A DNA stretch of 8,905 nt from an uncultured Clostridia bacterium (GCA_937880805.1 CALGRR010000129.1:1-8905); one strand, 5' to 3'; positions 1 through 7,758 are shown, numbered from the stretch's first letter. Numbers and translations: made by a program. The notes: a model not told the origin generated them from the sequence alone.

Positions 1-1
1 G

Positions 2-499
2 ACTAAGATACTGATCTGCCTGTCCGGACAACACCAAACAACCCAGGAATTTATGGGTTATCGGAATATGATTTCCTTGAATTATGTCAAGAAGCCAATT
101 TATAATGCCTATCTTCTCCTGCGGAAGCTAAAAGAAAATATACTTGCTTTTGTAAATGAGAATTGCAACGCAGATTTTGACGAAATTATTATTCTTGATG
201 ATTTAGCAGGATTTAAAGTGCATTCAGGTAAGGGAAAATATAACACTCCTGAAAGATATAACTATGGTGATATGTTCAACTATGACGCAGATTTGACACG
301 CAGACGTAGAGAAAAAGTTGAAGAAATGAAGAAAGAATTTTGTGTATTATTCAATCAGAAATATGATAATACAAGTTATTATATAGAAGAAGAAACAAAT
401 AACAAATGGGTACATAAAACTAGGACAAGCAATATTAAAAAGAAAAGAAAACTATTCTTTAAAAAGAGTAAAGAAATAAATTTATTGGAGGCAGCTTAA
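2..499 (+). CDS. Unrecognised basic protein, possibly chimeric and 5'-partial, upstream of a SecB-like chaperone
   Basis: The frame is open from base 2, so the gene may begin left of the window; the first internal ATG codons are at 53 and 68, both with weak ribosome binding sites (AGGAA at 45-49 is only 3 bases from ATG 53). Two parts are visible. Codons up to about base 130 have ordinary GC (about 41%) and encode a stretch containing VKKPIYNAYLLLRKL, which weakly resembles the KKPxYxAYxxLxxL end of GH39-type glycosidase domains. From about base 131 GC drops to about 27%, and the protein becomes charged, with a run of arginines (LTRRRREKVEEMKKEF) and a lysine-rich tail ending in INLLEAA. I recognise no family for this second part. 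TAA at 497-499 directly abuts the ATG of the SecB-like gene, so the two are probably co-translated. It could be a chaperone-dependent antitoxin or toxin, or a recombination junction. That it is coding is fairly likely; its function is unknown. Confidence 0.5.
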   Translation, partial: TKILICLSGQHQTTQEFMGYRNMISLNYVKKPIYNAYLLLRKLKENILAFVNENCNADFDEIIILDDLAGFKVHSGKGKYNTPERYNYGDMFNYDADLTRRRREKVEEMKKEFCVLFNQKYDNTSYYIEEETNNKWVHKTRTSNIKKKRKLFFKKSKEINLLEAA

Positions 500-895
500 A
501 TGGAAAAATTAAAAAGTTCATTAATTTTTGAAAAATATGTAGTTAATACTGTAAATTTCATAAGAAATAAAAATTGTGATATAGACCAAAAAACAAATAT
601 ACAATTTTCAATTTCAAAACATGTAGTAAAATCGGAAAATAAAATGGAAGTAACACTTACTACTAAAATATTTGAAAATGCAGAAAAAAATAATTATCCT
701 TTTGAAATGGAAGTTCAACTTACTGGGTATTTTACTATAGAAAGTGAAAGCGAAATTGATTTTGAACCCAATGCAATTGCAATTCTTTATCCATACATAA
801 GGGCAATTGTATCAACATATACAGCAAGTGCAAATGTTAATTCACTGATATTGCCACCAATTAATGTAAACAACTTATTTAGAAAAGAGAACTAG
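500..895 (+). CDS. SecB-like chaperone
   Basis: This 131-residue protein matches the SecB fold family. The conserved C-terminal block at residues 91-123 runs from NAIAILYPYIRAIVS through TYTAS to LILPPINV, the equivalent of the family's xAILFPYAREIVSxLTxxxxxxPLxLPPVNF. Before it, residues 68-80 (FEMEVQLTGYFTI) correspond to the beta strands that give SecB its antiparallel sheet. SecB is a cytoplasmic tetrameric holdase that keeps client proteins unfolded. Export SecB is largely a proteobacterial protein. Solitary homologues elsewhere are often found in toxin-antitoxin-chaperone modules, where they protect the antitoxin, or in phage genomes. The ribosome binding site TTGGAGG (483-489) lies inside the previous gene and the ATG follows that gene's TAA with no gap, indicating coupled translation. 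Very low GC suggests recent transfer. The family call is firm; the client is unknown. Confidence 0.85.
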   Translation: MEKLKSSLIFEKYVVNTVNFIRNKNCDIDQKTNIQFSISKHVVKSENKMEVTLTTKIFENAEKNNYPFEMEVQLTGYFTIESESEIDFEPNAIAILYPYIRAIVSTYTASANVNSLILPPINVNNLFRKEN

Positions 896-914
896 CCCCA
901 AACTAGTTCTTTTT
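884..914 (+). terminator. Rho-independent terminator after the SecB-like gene
   Basis: GAACTAG (889-895) pairs with CTAGTTC (903-909) around the loop CCCCAAA, followed by TTTTT (910-914). The A-rich left flank extends the pairing by A-U and one G-U pair. The left arm includes the stop codon of the SecB-like gene. The A tract on one side and the T tract on the other mean it could also stop transcripts on the opposite strand. Confidence 0.85.
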
Positions 915-926
915 ACATGTCAACAT

Positions 927-959
927 TCGACAAACATTTCGCAATATATATGCTATAAT
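927..959 (+). promoter_or_regulatory. Extended -10 promoter for the yhaM operon
   Basis: TATAAT at 954-959 is a perfect -10 hexamer and is preceded by TGC (951-953), the extended -10 TGn motif. The best -35 candidate is TCGACA (927-932), 5 of 6 to consensus, but the 21-base spacer is longer than optimal, so the extended -10 probably does most of the work. Transcription should start near 965, giving a leader of about 25 bases. No operator or riboswitch is visible. Confidence 0.7.
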
Positions 960-988
960 TAATTGACTATATTAAAAGGGAGATTGTT

Positions 989-1963
989 ATGAATTTTTCA
1001 CCACTCGGAAACAGCCAGTCTTACGAAGGCTTCTGCCTCATAAAATCGGTTGAAAAAAAGATAACCGCAAAGGGTGTTCCTTATCTTGATTTGATTCTTG
1101 CCGATAACAGCGGCGAAATCTCGGCAAAGCTCTGGGACTATAAGGAATCTCCCGCAAACACTTTTGCAAATTTTGATTTTGTTAAGGTAAGAGGCAGTTA
1201 TGTGCCCTTTAACGATACAATGCAGTTCAGGGTTGAAAGAATCCGTCACGTCATTCCCGAAGACGGAGCACAGATTGAGGATTATGTGCCCTCAGCCTGC
1301 CTTTCGGGTGATGTTATGCTTGCCGAAATCGAAAAAGTCATTTCCGCATTTAAAGATGAAGAGCTTAAACTGCTTGTAAACAAAACAATAGAAAAATACA
1401 GAGAAAAGCTCCTTTATTGGCCTGCGGCAAAAAATCTTCACCACGCTGTAAGAAGCGGCCTGCTTATGCACACGCTTTCAATTCTCCGCCTTGCAGAGGG
1501 TGTCTGTAAGATTTATCATTATGTGAATTATGATTTGCTCTGTGCGGGTGCAATTCTTCACGATATTGCAAAAATCGAAGAAATGGAAGTTTCGCAAACG
1601 GGAATTGCAAGCGAATACACCGTAAGAGGCAACCTGCTCGGTCACCTTGTTATGGGTGCGGTTGCGATAGACAGAATAGGCAAAGAAAACGGTATAAGCG
1701 AAAAAACGCTCACTCTTGTTGAGCATATGCTTATTTCTCATCACGGCACTCCCGAATTCGGAGCCGCAAAGCTGCCGATGTTTATTGAGGCGGAATTGCT
1801 TTCGCAGCTCGACCTTATGGATGCAAGGCTCTATGAAATGAGCCACGCCGTGCAGGAGGTGGCGGTTGGCGAATTCACTCCCCGCCAATGGGCACTTGAA
1901 AACAGAAATCTTTATAATCACGGTCTTTCATCAGGCTGTGAGGTTGAATTGATAAATGAATAA
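989..1963 (+). CDS. yhaM: 3'-5' exoribonuclease YhaM family (OB-fold plus HD domain)
   Basis: A 324-residue protein, close to the roughly 314 residues of Bacillus YhaM. An N-terminal OB-fold nucleic-acid-binding domain spans about residues 12-88 (for example LDLILADNSGEISAKLWD). An HD-superfamily domain spans about 148-285. Its probable metal ligands are H161 (SGLLMHT), H191-D192 (ILHDIAK), H219 (NLLGHL), H251-H252 (LISHHGTPEFG) and D275/D278 (LDLMDA). The family degrades RNA and single-stranded DNA from the 3' end with Mn2+ and acts in the cytoplasm. ATG 989 has the strong site AAGGGAG at 976-982, six bases upstream. It is the first gene after the promoter and probably leads an operon reaching the alpha-mannosidase. 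The full domain order and all HD motifs are present, so the family call is firm; the in vivo substrates are not shown by the sequence. Confidence 0.93.
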   Translation: MNFSPLGNSQSYEGFCLIKSVEKKITAKGVPYLDLILADNSGEISAKLWDYKESPANTFANFDFVKVRGSYVPFNDTMQFRVERIRHVIPEDGAQIEDYVPSACLSGDVMLAEIEKVISAFKDEELKLLVNKTIEKYREKLLYWPAAKNLHHAVRSGLLMHTLSILRLAEGVCKIYHYVNYDLLCAGAILHDIAKIEEMEVSQTGIASEYTVRGNLLGHLVMGAVAIDRIGKENGISEKTLTLVEHMLISHHGTPEFGAAKLPMFIEAELLSQLDLMDARLYEMSHAVQEVAVGEFTPRQWALENRNLYNHGLSSGCEVELINE

Positions 1964-1979
1964 TTCTGGAGGTATTGCA

Positions 1980-3008
1980 ATGAGAAACCACGAAGTAACC
2001 AAGGTTCAGCCCCTTTTGAAAGAAGACGGTTCACTCAGAGAGCCCGGTTGGTCAAAGCAGCTTTATCAGGTGTATGACCGCAATGCAATCAAAGCACCCA
2101 AATTCAGAATTAAGGAATGGGATTATTATCTCATAATTTCTGAAAAGAATAATTTCGGTGTTGCAATGACTCTTTCCGATGACGGATATATCGGCTTGCA
2201 GTCGGTTTCGCTTCTTGATTTTTCAAAGCCCTGGGAGCACACCGAAACAATTCTCAACGCATTCCCTATGGGTAAATTCAAGCTGCCCTCAACAAGTGCA
2301 AAGGGCAACACGGTTTATCACGATAAACGCCTTGATATGGAGTTCAGAGTTTCAGAGGGTGAACGCAGACTTGTTTGCAATTTCAAAAAATTCTGCGACG
2401 GCAAGGATTTCTCCTGCGACATAACTCTCAGGCAGCCCGAAATGGACACAATGGTTATCGCAACTCCCTGGAAGGAGAAGAAAACCGCTTTCTATTATAA
2501 TCAGAAAATCAACACAATGAGAGCAAGCGGAAAGGCAACCTTTGACGGCAAGGATTATGTTTTTGACCCCGCAACCGATTTCGGAACTCTTGACTGGGGC
2601 AGAGGCGTTTGGACTTATGATAACACCTGGTATTGGGGCTCGGGCAATGCGGATATTGACGGCCACGCATTCGGCTTCAATATCGGCTACGGCTTTGGCG
2701 ATACCTCTGCCGCAAGCGAAAATATGCTTTTCTATGACGGCAAGTGCCATAAGCTTGACGATGTAACCTTCCATATTCCCAAATCAAGCTACACCGACCC
2801 CTGGAAGTTCACTTCAAGTGACGGCAGATTTGAAATGGATTTTGTTCCAATTATGGACAGAGCAGCAAAAATTGATGTTAAATTCATCATCACCGACCAG
2901 CATCAGGTTTTCGGCAGAATGAGCGGCAAGGCAATTCTTGATGACGGAACGGTTATTGAGGTTAAAGATATGCTTTGCTTTGCAGAGGATGTTCACAATA
3001 AATATTAA
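1980..3008 (+). CDS. DUF2804 family protein
   Basis: A 342-residue protein. The frame is open from an ATG at 1956 inside the end of yhaM, but the ATG at 1980 is chosen because GGAGG at 1968-1972 sits seven bases upstream and 16 bases separate it from the yhaM stop. The diagnostic part is LDWGRGVWTYDNTWYWGSG in the middle of the protein, typical of DUF2804, followed by GFNIGYGFGD. The sequence is rich in beta-strand patterns and aromatic residues. DUF2804 is thought to be related to the lipocalin-like hydroxyneurosporene synthase/AttH fold, which would suggest binding of a hydrophobic ligand; that relation is from memory and no reaction is established. There is no signal peptide or membrane segment, so it is probably cytoplasmic. 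It lies between yhaM and prmA with short gaps, consistent with one transcript. Confidence 0.8.
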   Translation: MRNHEVTKVQPLLKEDGSLREPGWSKQLYQVYDRNAIKAPKFRIKEWDYYLIISEKNNFGVAMTLSDDGYIGLQSVSLLDFSKPWEHTETILNAFPMGKFKLPSTSAKGNTVYHDKRLDMEFRVSEGERRLVCNFKKFCDGKDFSCDITLRQPEMDTMVIATPWKEKKTAFYYNQKINTMRASGKATFDGKDYVFDPATDFGTLDWGRGVWTYDNTWYWGSGNADIDGHAFGFNIGYGFGDTSAASENMLFYDGKCHKLDDVTFHIPKSSYTDPWKFTSSDGRFEMDFVPIMDRAAKIDVKFIITDQHQVFGRMSGKAILDDGTVIEVKDMLCFAEDVHNKY

Positions 3009-3023
3009 TCTTGGAGTTTAAAA

Positions 3024-3950
3024 ATGGATTGGACCGAAATTAAAATAACAGTCAATGCAGATGATGTTGACAAAGCGGGCGACATCGCTCATATGGTTGT
3101 GCCTTACGGCATATATGTTGAGGATTACCGTGCACTTGAGCAGGAAGCTTGGGAAATAGCAAGAATAGACCTTATTGATGAGGATTTGCTTGCAAAAGAC
3201 AGAACAAAGGGTATTGTTCATATTTACATATCACCCGAGGAAAATCCTAACGAAGCGGTTTCTTTCCTTTCTGAAAGGCTTAACGCAGAGAGAATTGAGT
3301 TTGAGCTTGATGAAACGCTTTGCAGAAATGCGGATTGGGAAAATAATTGGAAAAAGTATTTCAAGCCTATGCCCGTCGGCAACAAGCTTCTTATCCGCCC
3401 CATATGGGAGGATGAATATGATGCGGGTGACAGGGCAGTTATTCATCTTGAACCGGGTCTTGCCTTCGGCTCGGGCACTCACGACACAACAAGGCTCTGC
3501 CTTGAAAGCATTGAGAATTATGCACAGAAAGGCAAAACAATGCTTGATATAGGCTGCGGCAGCGGAATTCTTTCCGTTTGCGGTCTGCTTCTCGGTGCCG
3601 ACAGTGCGGTGGGCGTTGATATTGATGCACTTGCAGTTAAAACCGCTATAGAAAACGGAAAAACAAACGGATTTGAAGAGCCTCAGTATAAAGTTCTTCA
3701 GGGTTCTCTTACCGATAAGGTCAGCGGAACATTTGATATTATCGCCGCAAACATTGTGGCTGATATAATTGTTGTTCTTTGCAAGGATGTTAAAAAGTAT
3801 CTCAAGCCCGACGGTGTTTTTATCACTTCGGGTATAATTGAACCCAGAGAAAACGATGTTCTTGAAGCTTTTGCAAGTAACGGTCTTGAAGTTATTGCAC
3901 GCCACGAAAGCGGCGGCTGGCTTTGCTTTGAAACAAAGGTGGCAAAATGA
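3024..3950 (+). CDS. prmA: Ribosomal protein L11 methyltransferase
   Basis: A 308-residue protein, the usual length for PrmA, which trimethylates lysines and the N-terminus of ribosomal protein L11 using S-adenosylmethionine. The N-terminal substrate-recognition domain covers about residues 1-95 and leads into DWENNWKKYFKP (104-115), a conserved linker. GLAFGSGTHDTT (145-156) is the PrmA signature. DIGCGSG (175-181) is the SAM-binding loop, GVDID (197-201) the acidic ribose-binding strand, and NIVAD (243-247) the equivalent of the NILA motif. GGAG at 3013-3016 places the start at ATG 3024. The stop overlaps the next ATG (ATGA at 3947-3950), so the downstream iron-sulfur protein is translationally coupled. 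The gene appears intact and the assignment is firm. Confidence 0.96.
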   Translation: MDWTEIKITVNADDVDKAGDIAHMVVPYGIYVEDYRALEQEAWEIARIDLIDEDLLAKDRTKGIVHIYISPEENPNEAVSFLSERLNAERIEFELDETLCRNADWENNWKKYFKPMPVGNKLLIRPIWEDEYDAGDRAVIHLEPGLAFGSGTHDTTRLCLESIENYAQKGKTMLDIGCGSGILSVCGLLLGADSAVGVDIDALAVKTAIENGKTNGFEEPQYKVLQGSLTDKVSGTFDIIAANIVADIIVVLCKDVKKYLKPDGVFITSGIIEPRENDVLEAFASNGLEVIARHESGGWLCFETKVAK

Positions 3951-4603
3951 GCATACAGCAGGAACTGAAAGAATTTCTTCTTGAAAAAGGTGTGAGCGAT
4001 GTTGGCTTTTTCTCTGCCGATGACGGGGATTTGCCGTTCGGAATAAGCATTGCGGTTCGTCTTTCCGAAAGCATTGTGAACGAAATAGCGGATGAGCCCA
4101 CTCACACATATTTCAACCACTACAGAAGCGTGAACGCATTCATTGATTCAATGCTTCTTCAGGCGGGTCTGTTTTTGCAGAGAAGAGGCTATAAATATAT
4201 AACCGTTGCAGCTTCGCAAAGCATCAATAAAGACGGCTGGAACTATAAAGGAAGATATTCTCATAAAAAAGCCGCCTGCCTTGCGGGTATGGGCTCAATC
4301 GGCAAGAATTCGCTGTTTCTTCACAGTGAATACGGCAGCTATGTAAGGCTCGGCACTCTGTTTACCGATTGCCCGTTTGAAAGTGAAAACAGAGAGGTTA
4401 AAAATCTTTGCAGCGGCTGTGACCTTTGCGTTAAGGCTTGCCCCGCACACGCAATAAAAGGCGGGGAGTGGACTCCCGGAACGCAGAGAGAAGAGATATT
4501 TGACCCCAAAGCGTGCAGCGATTATATGAAAAATAAATTTCAGAAAATAGGACGTGGCTCTGTGTGCGGAATATGTATGAGAGTTTGTTCGATAAATAAA
4601 TAA
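3947..4603 (+). CDS. Short QueG-like double [4Fe-4S] cluster protein
   Basis: A 218-residue protein with two four-cysteine cluster motifs: C155, C158, C161 and C165 (CSGCDLCVKACPAHAI), then C190, C207, C210 and C214 (CGICMRVC). The arrangement and the preceding block, ACLAGMGSIGKNSLFL (110-125), match the core of epoxyqueuosine reductase QueG, a cobalamin-dependent enzyme of tRNA queuosine synthesis. It is much shorter than QueG (usually well over 300 residues), with no C-terminal HEAT-repeat tail. The QueG segment carrying its catalytic aspartate, roughly DTxPxxER, is not visible; the corresponding region reads NKDGWNYKGRYSHKK. It is therefore probably a paralogue with another electron-transfer or reductase role, not true QueG. 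It overlaps prmA by four bases. The iron-sulfur assignment is firm, the substrate unknown. Confidence 0.82.
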   Translation: MSIQQELKEFLLEKGVSDVGFFSADDGDLPFGISIAVRLSESIVNEIADEPTHTYFNHYRSVNAFIDSMLLQAGLFLQRRGYKYITVAASQSINKDGWNYKGRYSHKKAACLAGMGSIGKNSLFLHSEYGSYVRLGTLFTDCPFESENREVKNLCSGCDLCVKACPAHAIKGGEWTPGTQREEIFDPKACSDYMKNKFQKIGRGSVCGICMRVCSINK

Positions 4604-4614
4604 TTTTTACTCCG

Positions 4615-4620
4615 AAAGGA
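4615..4620 (+). promoter_or_regulatory. Ribosome binding site of the alpha-mannosidase gene
   Basis: AAAGGA at 4615-4620 lies nine bases before ATG 4630 and fixes the start. The 26-base gap after the iron-sulfur gene has no hairpin or convincing promoter, so the mannosidase is probably read from the upstream transcript. Confidence 0.6.
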
Positions 4621-4629
4621 TGTTAGTTA

Positions 4630-7600
4630 ATGTTCACAGACAAACAAATCGAGCGTATGCTCGGAAAACTCCAGAGATTTGAGGATACTCTTGACGGTAT
4701 GGTTTTTAAAAAGGTTGCAAGCGTTGATGCAAGAGCCTTTGAAACTGCTGAAAGACTTTATGAAATTCCCGATGAATCGCTTTTCAAGCCTGTTGAAAGC
4801 GGCTTTGTTTGGGGTGCGGCAAATTCATTCTGCTGGTTTAAAACAGAATTCACCGTTCCCGAAGAGCTTGAAGGCAAAAATCTTTTTATCAGGCCCCACA
4901 CAGAGGGCTATGAATCACTTCTGTGGGTGAACGGTATGCCCTTCGGCACCTTTGCAACAAAAATTGTTTTCACGGGTCACGGCAACCATTACTGCGACCT
5001 GCTCAAAATGAATGTTAAAGCGGGCGAAAAAATTGATGTTGCTCTTGAAGTTTATTCGGGTCATCCCTATAAGGGCTGTGACCCTCTTGAAGACAAGCCC
5101 CTTCTTGACTACAGATATAATTATAAGGGCATAGACATCTGCGTTAAGGATTATGAAATTCAGGAATTCTATTTTGACCTCAAGGTTATCAATGAGCTGG
5201 TTGAAACCCTTCCCGAAACCTCATTCAGAAAAGGTGAGCTTGTTAATGCTCTTTATGAGGTACATAAGAGAGTTTATTATTCCTTTGACGATGTTGACGA
5301 AGAAACCTTCAGAGCAGCATTGAAAGAGGCTCATCCCTTCCTCAAAGAGGTTCTTGCGGCTAAAAACGGCCCCGAAGCCCCCACAGCGGGCATCATCGGC
5401 CATTCCCATATGGATACAGCCTGGCTCTGGCCCGTTCCCGAAACAATCAAGAAGTGTGCAAGAACATATTCAAACCAGCTTTCACTTATGCAGCAGTATC
5501 CCGAATATAAATTTGTTCAGAGCTCTGCCTGCCATTCGGATATGATTCTCAAGCATTACCCCTCACTCTTTGAAAAGATAAAAGAAAAGGTTGCAGAGGG
5601 AAGCTACGAGCCCAACGGCGGCGTATGGGTTGAATGCGACTGTAATATCACTTCGGGCGAATCAATGGTTCGTCAGTTCCTCTGGGGTCAGAGATTTACA
5701 AGAAAGCATTTCGGCTTCACTTCAAACACCTTCTGGCTTCCCGATACCTTCGGCTACAGTGCCGCAATTCCCCAGATTATGAAGGGCTGTGCCGTTGATT
5801 ATTTCTGCACAACCAAGATTGACTGGAACGATACCAACACCTTCCCGTATGATACCTTCTATTGGCAGGGCATTGACGGAACAAAGGTGTTCACTCACTT
5901 CAATAAAACCCATTGCTGGCCTGCACCCAGTGACCTTCACAGAGTTATGACGGGAGATCAGAAAGAACTCAAAACACTCCACGAAAGAAGCGTTACCAAT
6001 AAGCGTCTTATTGCCTACGGTTTCGGTGACGGCGGCGGCGGACCGCAGTTTGAAATGGCTGAAACCGCAAGAAGAATCAAAGACCTCAACGGCTGTGCAA
6101 AGGCTGAATACACAACCGTCGGCGACTTTATGAAAGAGCTTGAAAAGGATGCCAAAAATCCGAGCACATATGTTGGCGAGCTTTATCTTGAGCTTCACAG
6201 AGGCACACTCACAAACCAGCATAACATCAAGCATAATAACAGAAAGGCCGAGCTTGCCCTGCGTGACCTTGAATATTTCACCGTTGATAAGGCGGTCAAG
6301 GCAGGTGAGGCTGCAACAGACGAAAAAACACATCCTCTTTATGAAAAGCTCCTTATAAATCAGTTCCACGATATTCTTCCCGGCACCTGCATTCCTTCGG
6401 CACATAAGCTTTCACTTGAAGAAACAGGCTGGGTAATTGAAACTGCAAACAACCTTATCAAGGATGCCGTAAGCGGCAAGGGTGAATGCATAACACTCAC
6501 AAACACTCTTTCCTTTGACAGAAATGACCCCATCTTCCTCGAATGCGAAGAAGGCCTTGTTGCAGACTGTGATTGCAAGCAGCAGGCTTATAAGAATCTT
6601 GACGGCAAGAATATTCTTATCATCAGCGGCATCACCGTGCCTGCATTCTCAAGCGTAAAGATTAATCTTGTTAAGGGCGAAGCCAAGGCAGAAAGCGAAA
6701 TCCTTGTTTCGGATAACGCTCTTTCAACACCCTTTGCGGATATTAAGTTTGACGAAAAGGGCTATATTGCATCGTTCGTTGATAAGAGAAACGGCAGAGA
6801 GCTTTGCGGTGAGGGCTATCCTCTCAACACCTTCCTTATTGCAGAGGACCTTCCCGAGTCGTGGGATAACTGGGATGTTGATGCAGACCTTGAATGCAAG
6901 TTTGAAGATAATTCCGCACTCATCAGCCGTGAGGTTGTTTCAAAGGGTGCCGCTGCGGTTATCATCAGAAGCAAATACAGCATTTCAAAGAAATCGTCAA
7001 TTCTTCAGGATGTTATTTACTTTGCGGATACTGCCGAAATCAGATTTGATACCGTTATGGATTGGCAGGATAACCACCGTTTCCTCAAAGCTGCTTTTGA
7101 TACCGATATTCACAGCGATTATGCACGCTATGAAATTCAGTACGGTAATGTTATCAGACCCACAACCCGCAACAATTCAATCGAAAAGGCAAAGTTTGAG
7201 GTTGTTAACCATAAGTATACAGACCTTTCCGAAACCCGCTGCGGCGTTGCAATTCTCAATGACAGCAAATATGCTATCAGCGTTGAAAACGGCAAAATGC
7301 GTCTTTCACTCCACAAGGGCGGCACAAGACCCGACTTTGAGGGTGACAGAGGCATTCACAAAACCGTATATTCATTCCTTCCTCACGAAGGCGGCTTTGA
7401 TGCAAATAATGTAATCAAGCCTGCATATGAGCTTAATATTCCCGTTGTTGCAGCAAAGGGCGAATTTGAAGTAACAGCTTTCATCGTTCCCGAAGCAGAT
7501 AATGTTATCGTTGAGGTTATCAAGCCCTGCGAAGACGGCGAAAAAGCATTCATCGCAAGACTTTATGAGGCTGAGGGCACATACACAAGAACAGCAGTTA

Positions 7601-7725
7601 AGCTTTTTGACGGAGCAAAGAAGGTTGAAAACACCAATATGCTCGAAGAGGTTCAGAGCGAGCTTTGCGGCAATGAGCTTGTGTTCAAGCCCTTTGAAAT
7701 CAAAACTCTCAAGATTTCTTATTAA
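4630..7725 (+). CDS. Alpha-mannosidase, glycoside hydrolase family 38
   Basis: A 1031-residue enzyme, the usual size for the cytoplasmic, Ams1-like branch of GH38, which hydrolyses alpha-linked mannose from N-glycan fragments with retention of configuration. Residues 1 to about 250 form the N-terminal beta-rich region. The catalytic domain begins at GHSHMDTAWLW (257-267). By analogy with Golgi mannosidase II, zinc is bound by H260, D262, D372 and H580; D372 in FWLPDTFGYS is also the nucleophile, and H580 lies in QFHDILPG. GFGDGGGGPQFEM (464-476) and ELYLELHRGTLTNQ (517-530) are further family blocks. The C-terminal GH38C beta domain starts near residue 697 and includes LPESWDNWD (741-749). 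There is no signal peptide, so it should act on imported oligosaccharides. Linkage specificity cannot be read from the sequence. A terminator follows immediately. Confidence 0.95.
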   Translation: MFTDKQIERMLGKLQRFEDTLDGMVFKKVASVDARAFETAERLYEIPDESLFKPVESGFVWGAANSFCWFKTEFTVPEELEGKNLFIRPHTEGYESLLWVNGMPFGTFATKIVFTGHGNHYCDLLKMNVKAGEKIDVALEVYSGHPYKGCDPLEDKPLLDYRYNYKGIDICVKDYEIQEFYFDLKVINELVETLPETSFRKGELVNALYEVHKRVYYSFDDVDEETFRAALKEAHPFLKEVLAAKNGPEAPTAGIIGHSHMDTAWLWPVPETIKKCARTYSNQLSLMQQYPEYKFVQSSACHSDMILKHYPSLFEKIKEKVAEGSYEPNGGVWVECDCNITSGESMVRQFLWGQRFTRKHFGFTSNTFWLPDTFGYSAAIPQIMKGCAVDYFCTTKIDWNDTNTFPYDTFYWQGIDGTKVFTHFNKTHCWPAPSDLHRVMTGDQKELKTLHERSVTNKRLIAYGFGDGGGGPQFEMAETARRIKDLNGCAKAEYTTVGDFMKELEKDAKNPSTYVGELYLELHRGTLTNQHNIKHNNRKAELALRDLEYFTVDKAVKAGEAATDEKTHPLYEKLLINQFHDILPGTCIPSAHKLSLEETGWVIETANNLIKDAVSGKGECITLTNTLSFDRNDPIFLECEEGLVADCDCKQQAYKNLDGKNILIISGITVPAFSSVKINLVKGEAKAESEILVSDNALSTPFADIKFDEKGYIASFVDKRNGRELCGEGYPLNTFLIAEDLPESWDNWDVDADLECKFEDNSALISREVVSKGAAAVIIRSKYSISKKSSILQDVIYFADTAEIRFDTVMDWQDNHRFLKAAFDTDIHSDYARYEIQYGNVIRPTTRNNSIEKAKFEVVNHKYTDLSETRCGVAILNDSKYAISVENGKMRLSLHKGGTRPDFEGDRGIHKTVYSFLPHEGGFDANNVIKPAYELNIPVVAAKGEFEVTAFIVPEADNVIVEVIKPCEDGEKAFIARLYEAEGTYTRTAVKLFDGAKKVENTNMLEEVQSELCGNELVFKPFEIKTLKISY

Positions 7726-7758
7726 AAAACAAGGGCACACCGAGGTGTGCCCGTTTTT
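7723..7758 (+). terminator. Strong rho-independent terminator after the alpha-mannosidase
   Basis: GGGCACAC (7733-7740) pairs perfectly with GTGTGCCC (7745-7752) around the loop CGAG. The T run at 7754-7758 follows, and an A-rich stretch precedes the stem. The eight perfect pairs, five of them G-C, make this the strongest hairpin I found in the window. It lies only 12 bases before the next start codon. Confidence 0.92.

Noticed and set aside
1956..1979. An earlier ATG for the DUF2804 gene within the end of yhaM.
   Set aside because: The GGAGG at 1968-1972 is correctly spaced for ATG 1980 and would lie inside the coding region if the earlier start were used.
3231..4109. A 292-codon reverse-strand open frame opposite prmA and the iron-sulfur gene.
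   Set aside because: It lies antisense to two well-identified genes, its translation is cysteine-, arginine- and phenylalanine-rich without any recognisable motif, and it has no ribosome binding site.
5722..6405. A 227-codon reverse-strand open frame opposite the mannosidase catalytic domain.
   Set aside because: It is antisense to strongly conserved GH38 codons and has no motif or start signal of its own.
6668..7414. A 248-codon forward open frame inside the alpha-mannosidase gene.
   Set aside because: It is an out-of-frame shadow of the GH38 C-terminal domain with low-complexity composition and no family motif.
7694..7725. TTGAAA and TATTAA near the end of the mannosidase as a promoter for the esterase.
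   Set aside because: The spacing of 20 bases is poor, there is no extended -10, and the transcript would run straight into the terminator hairpin.
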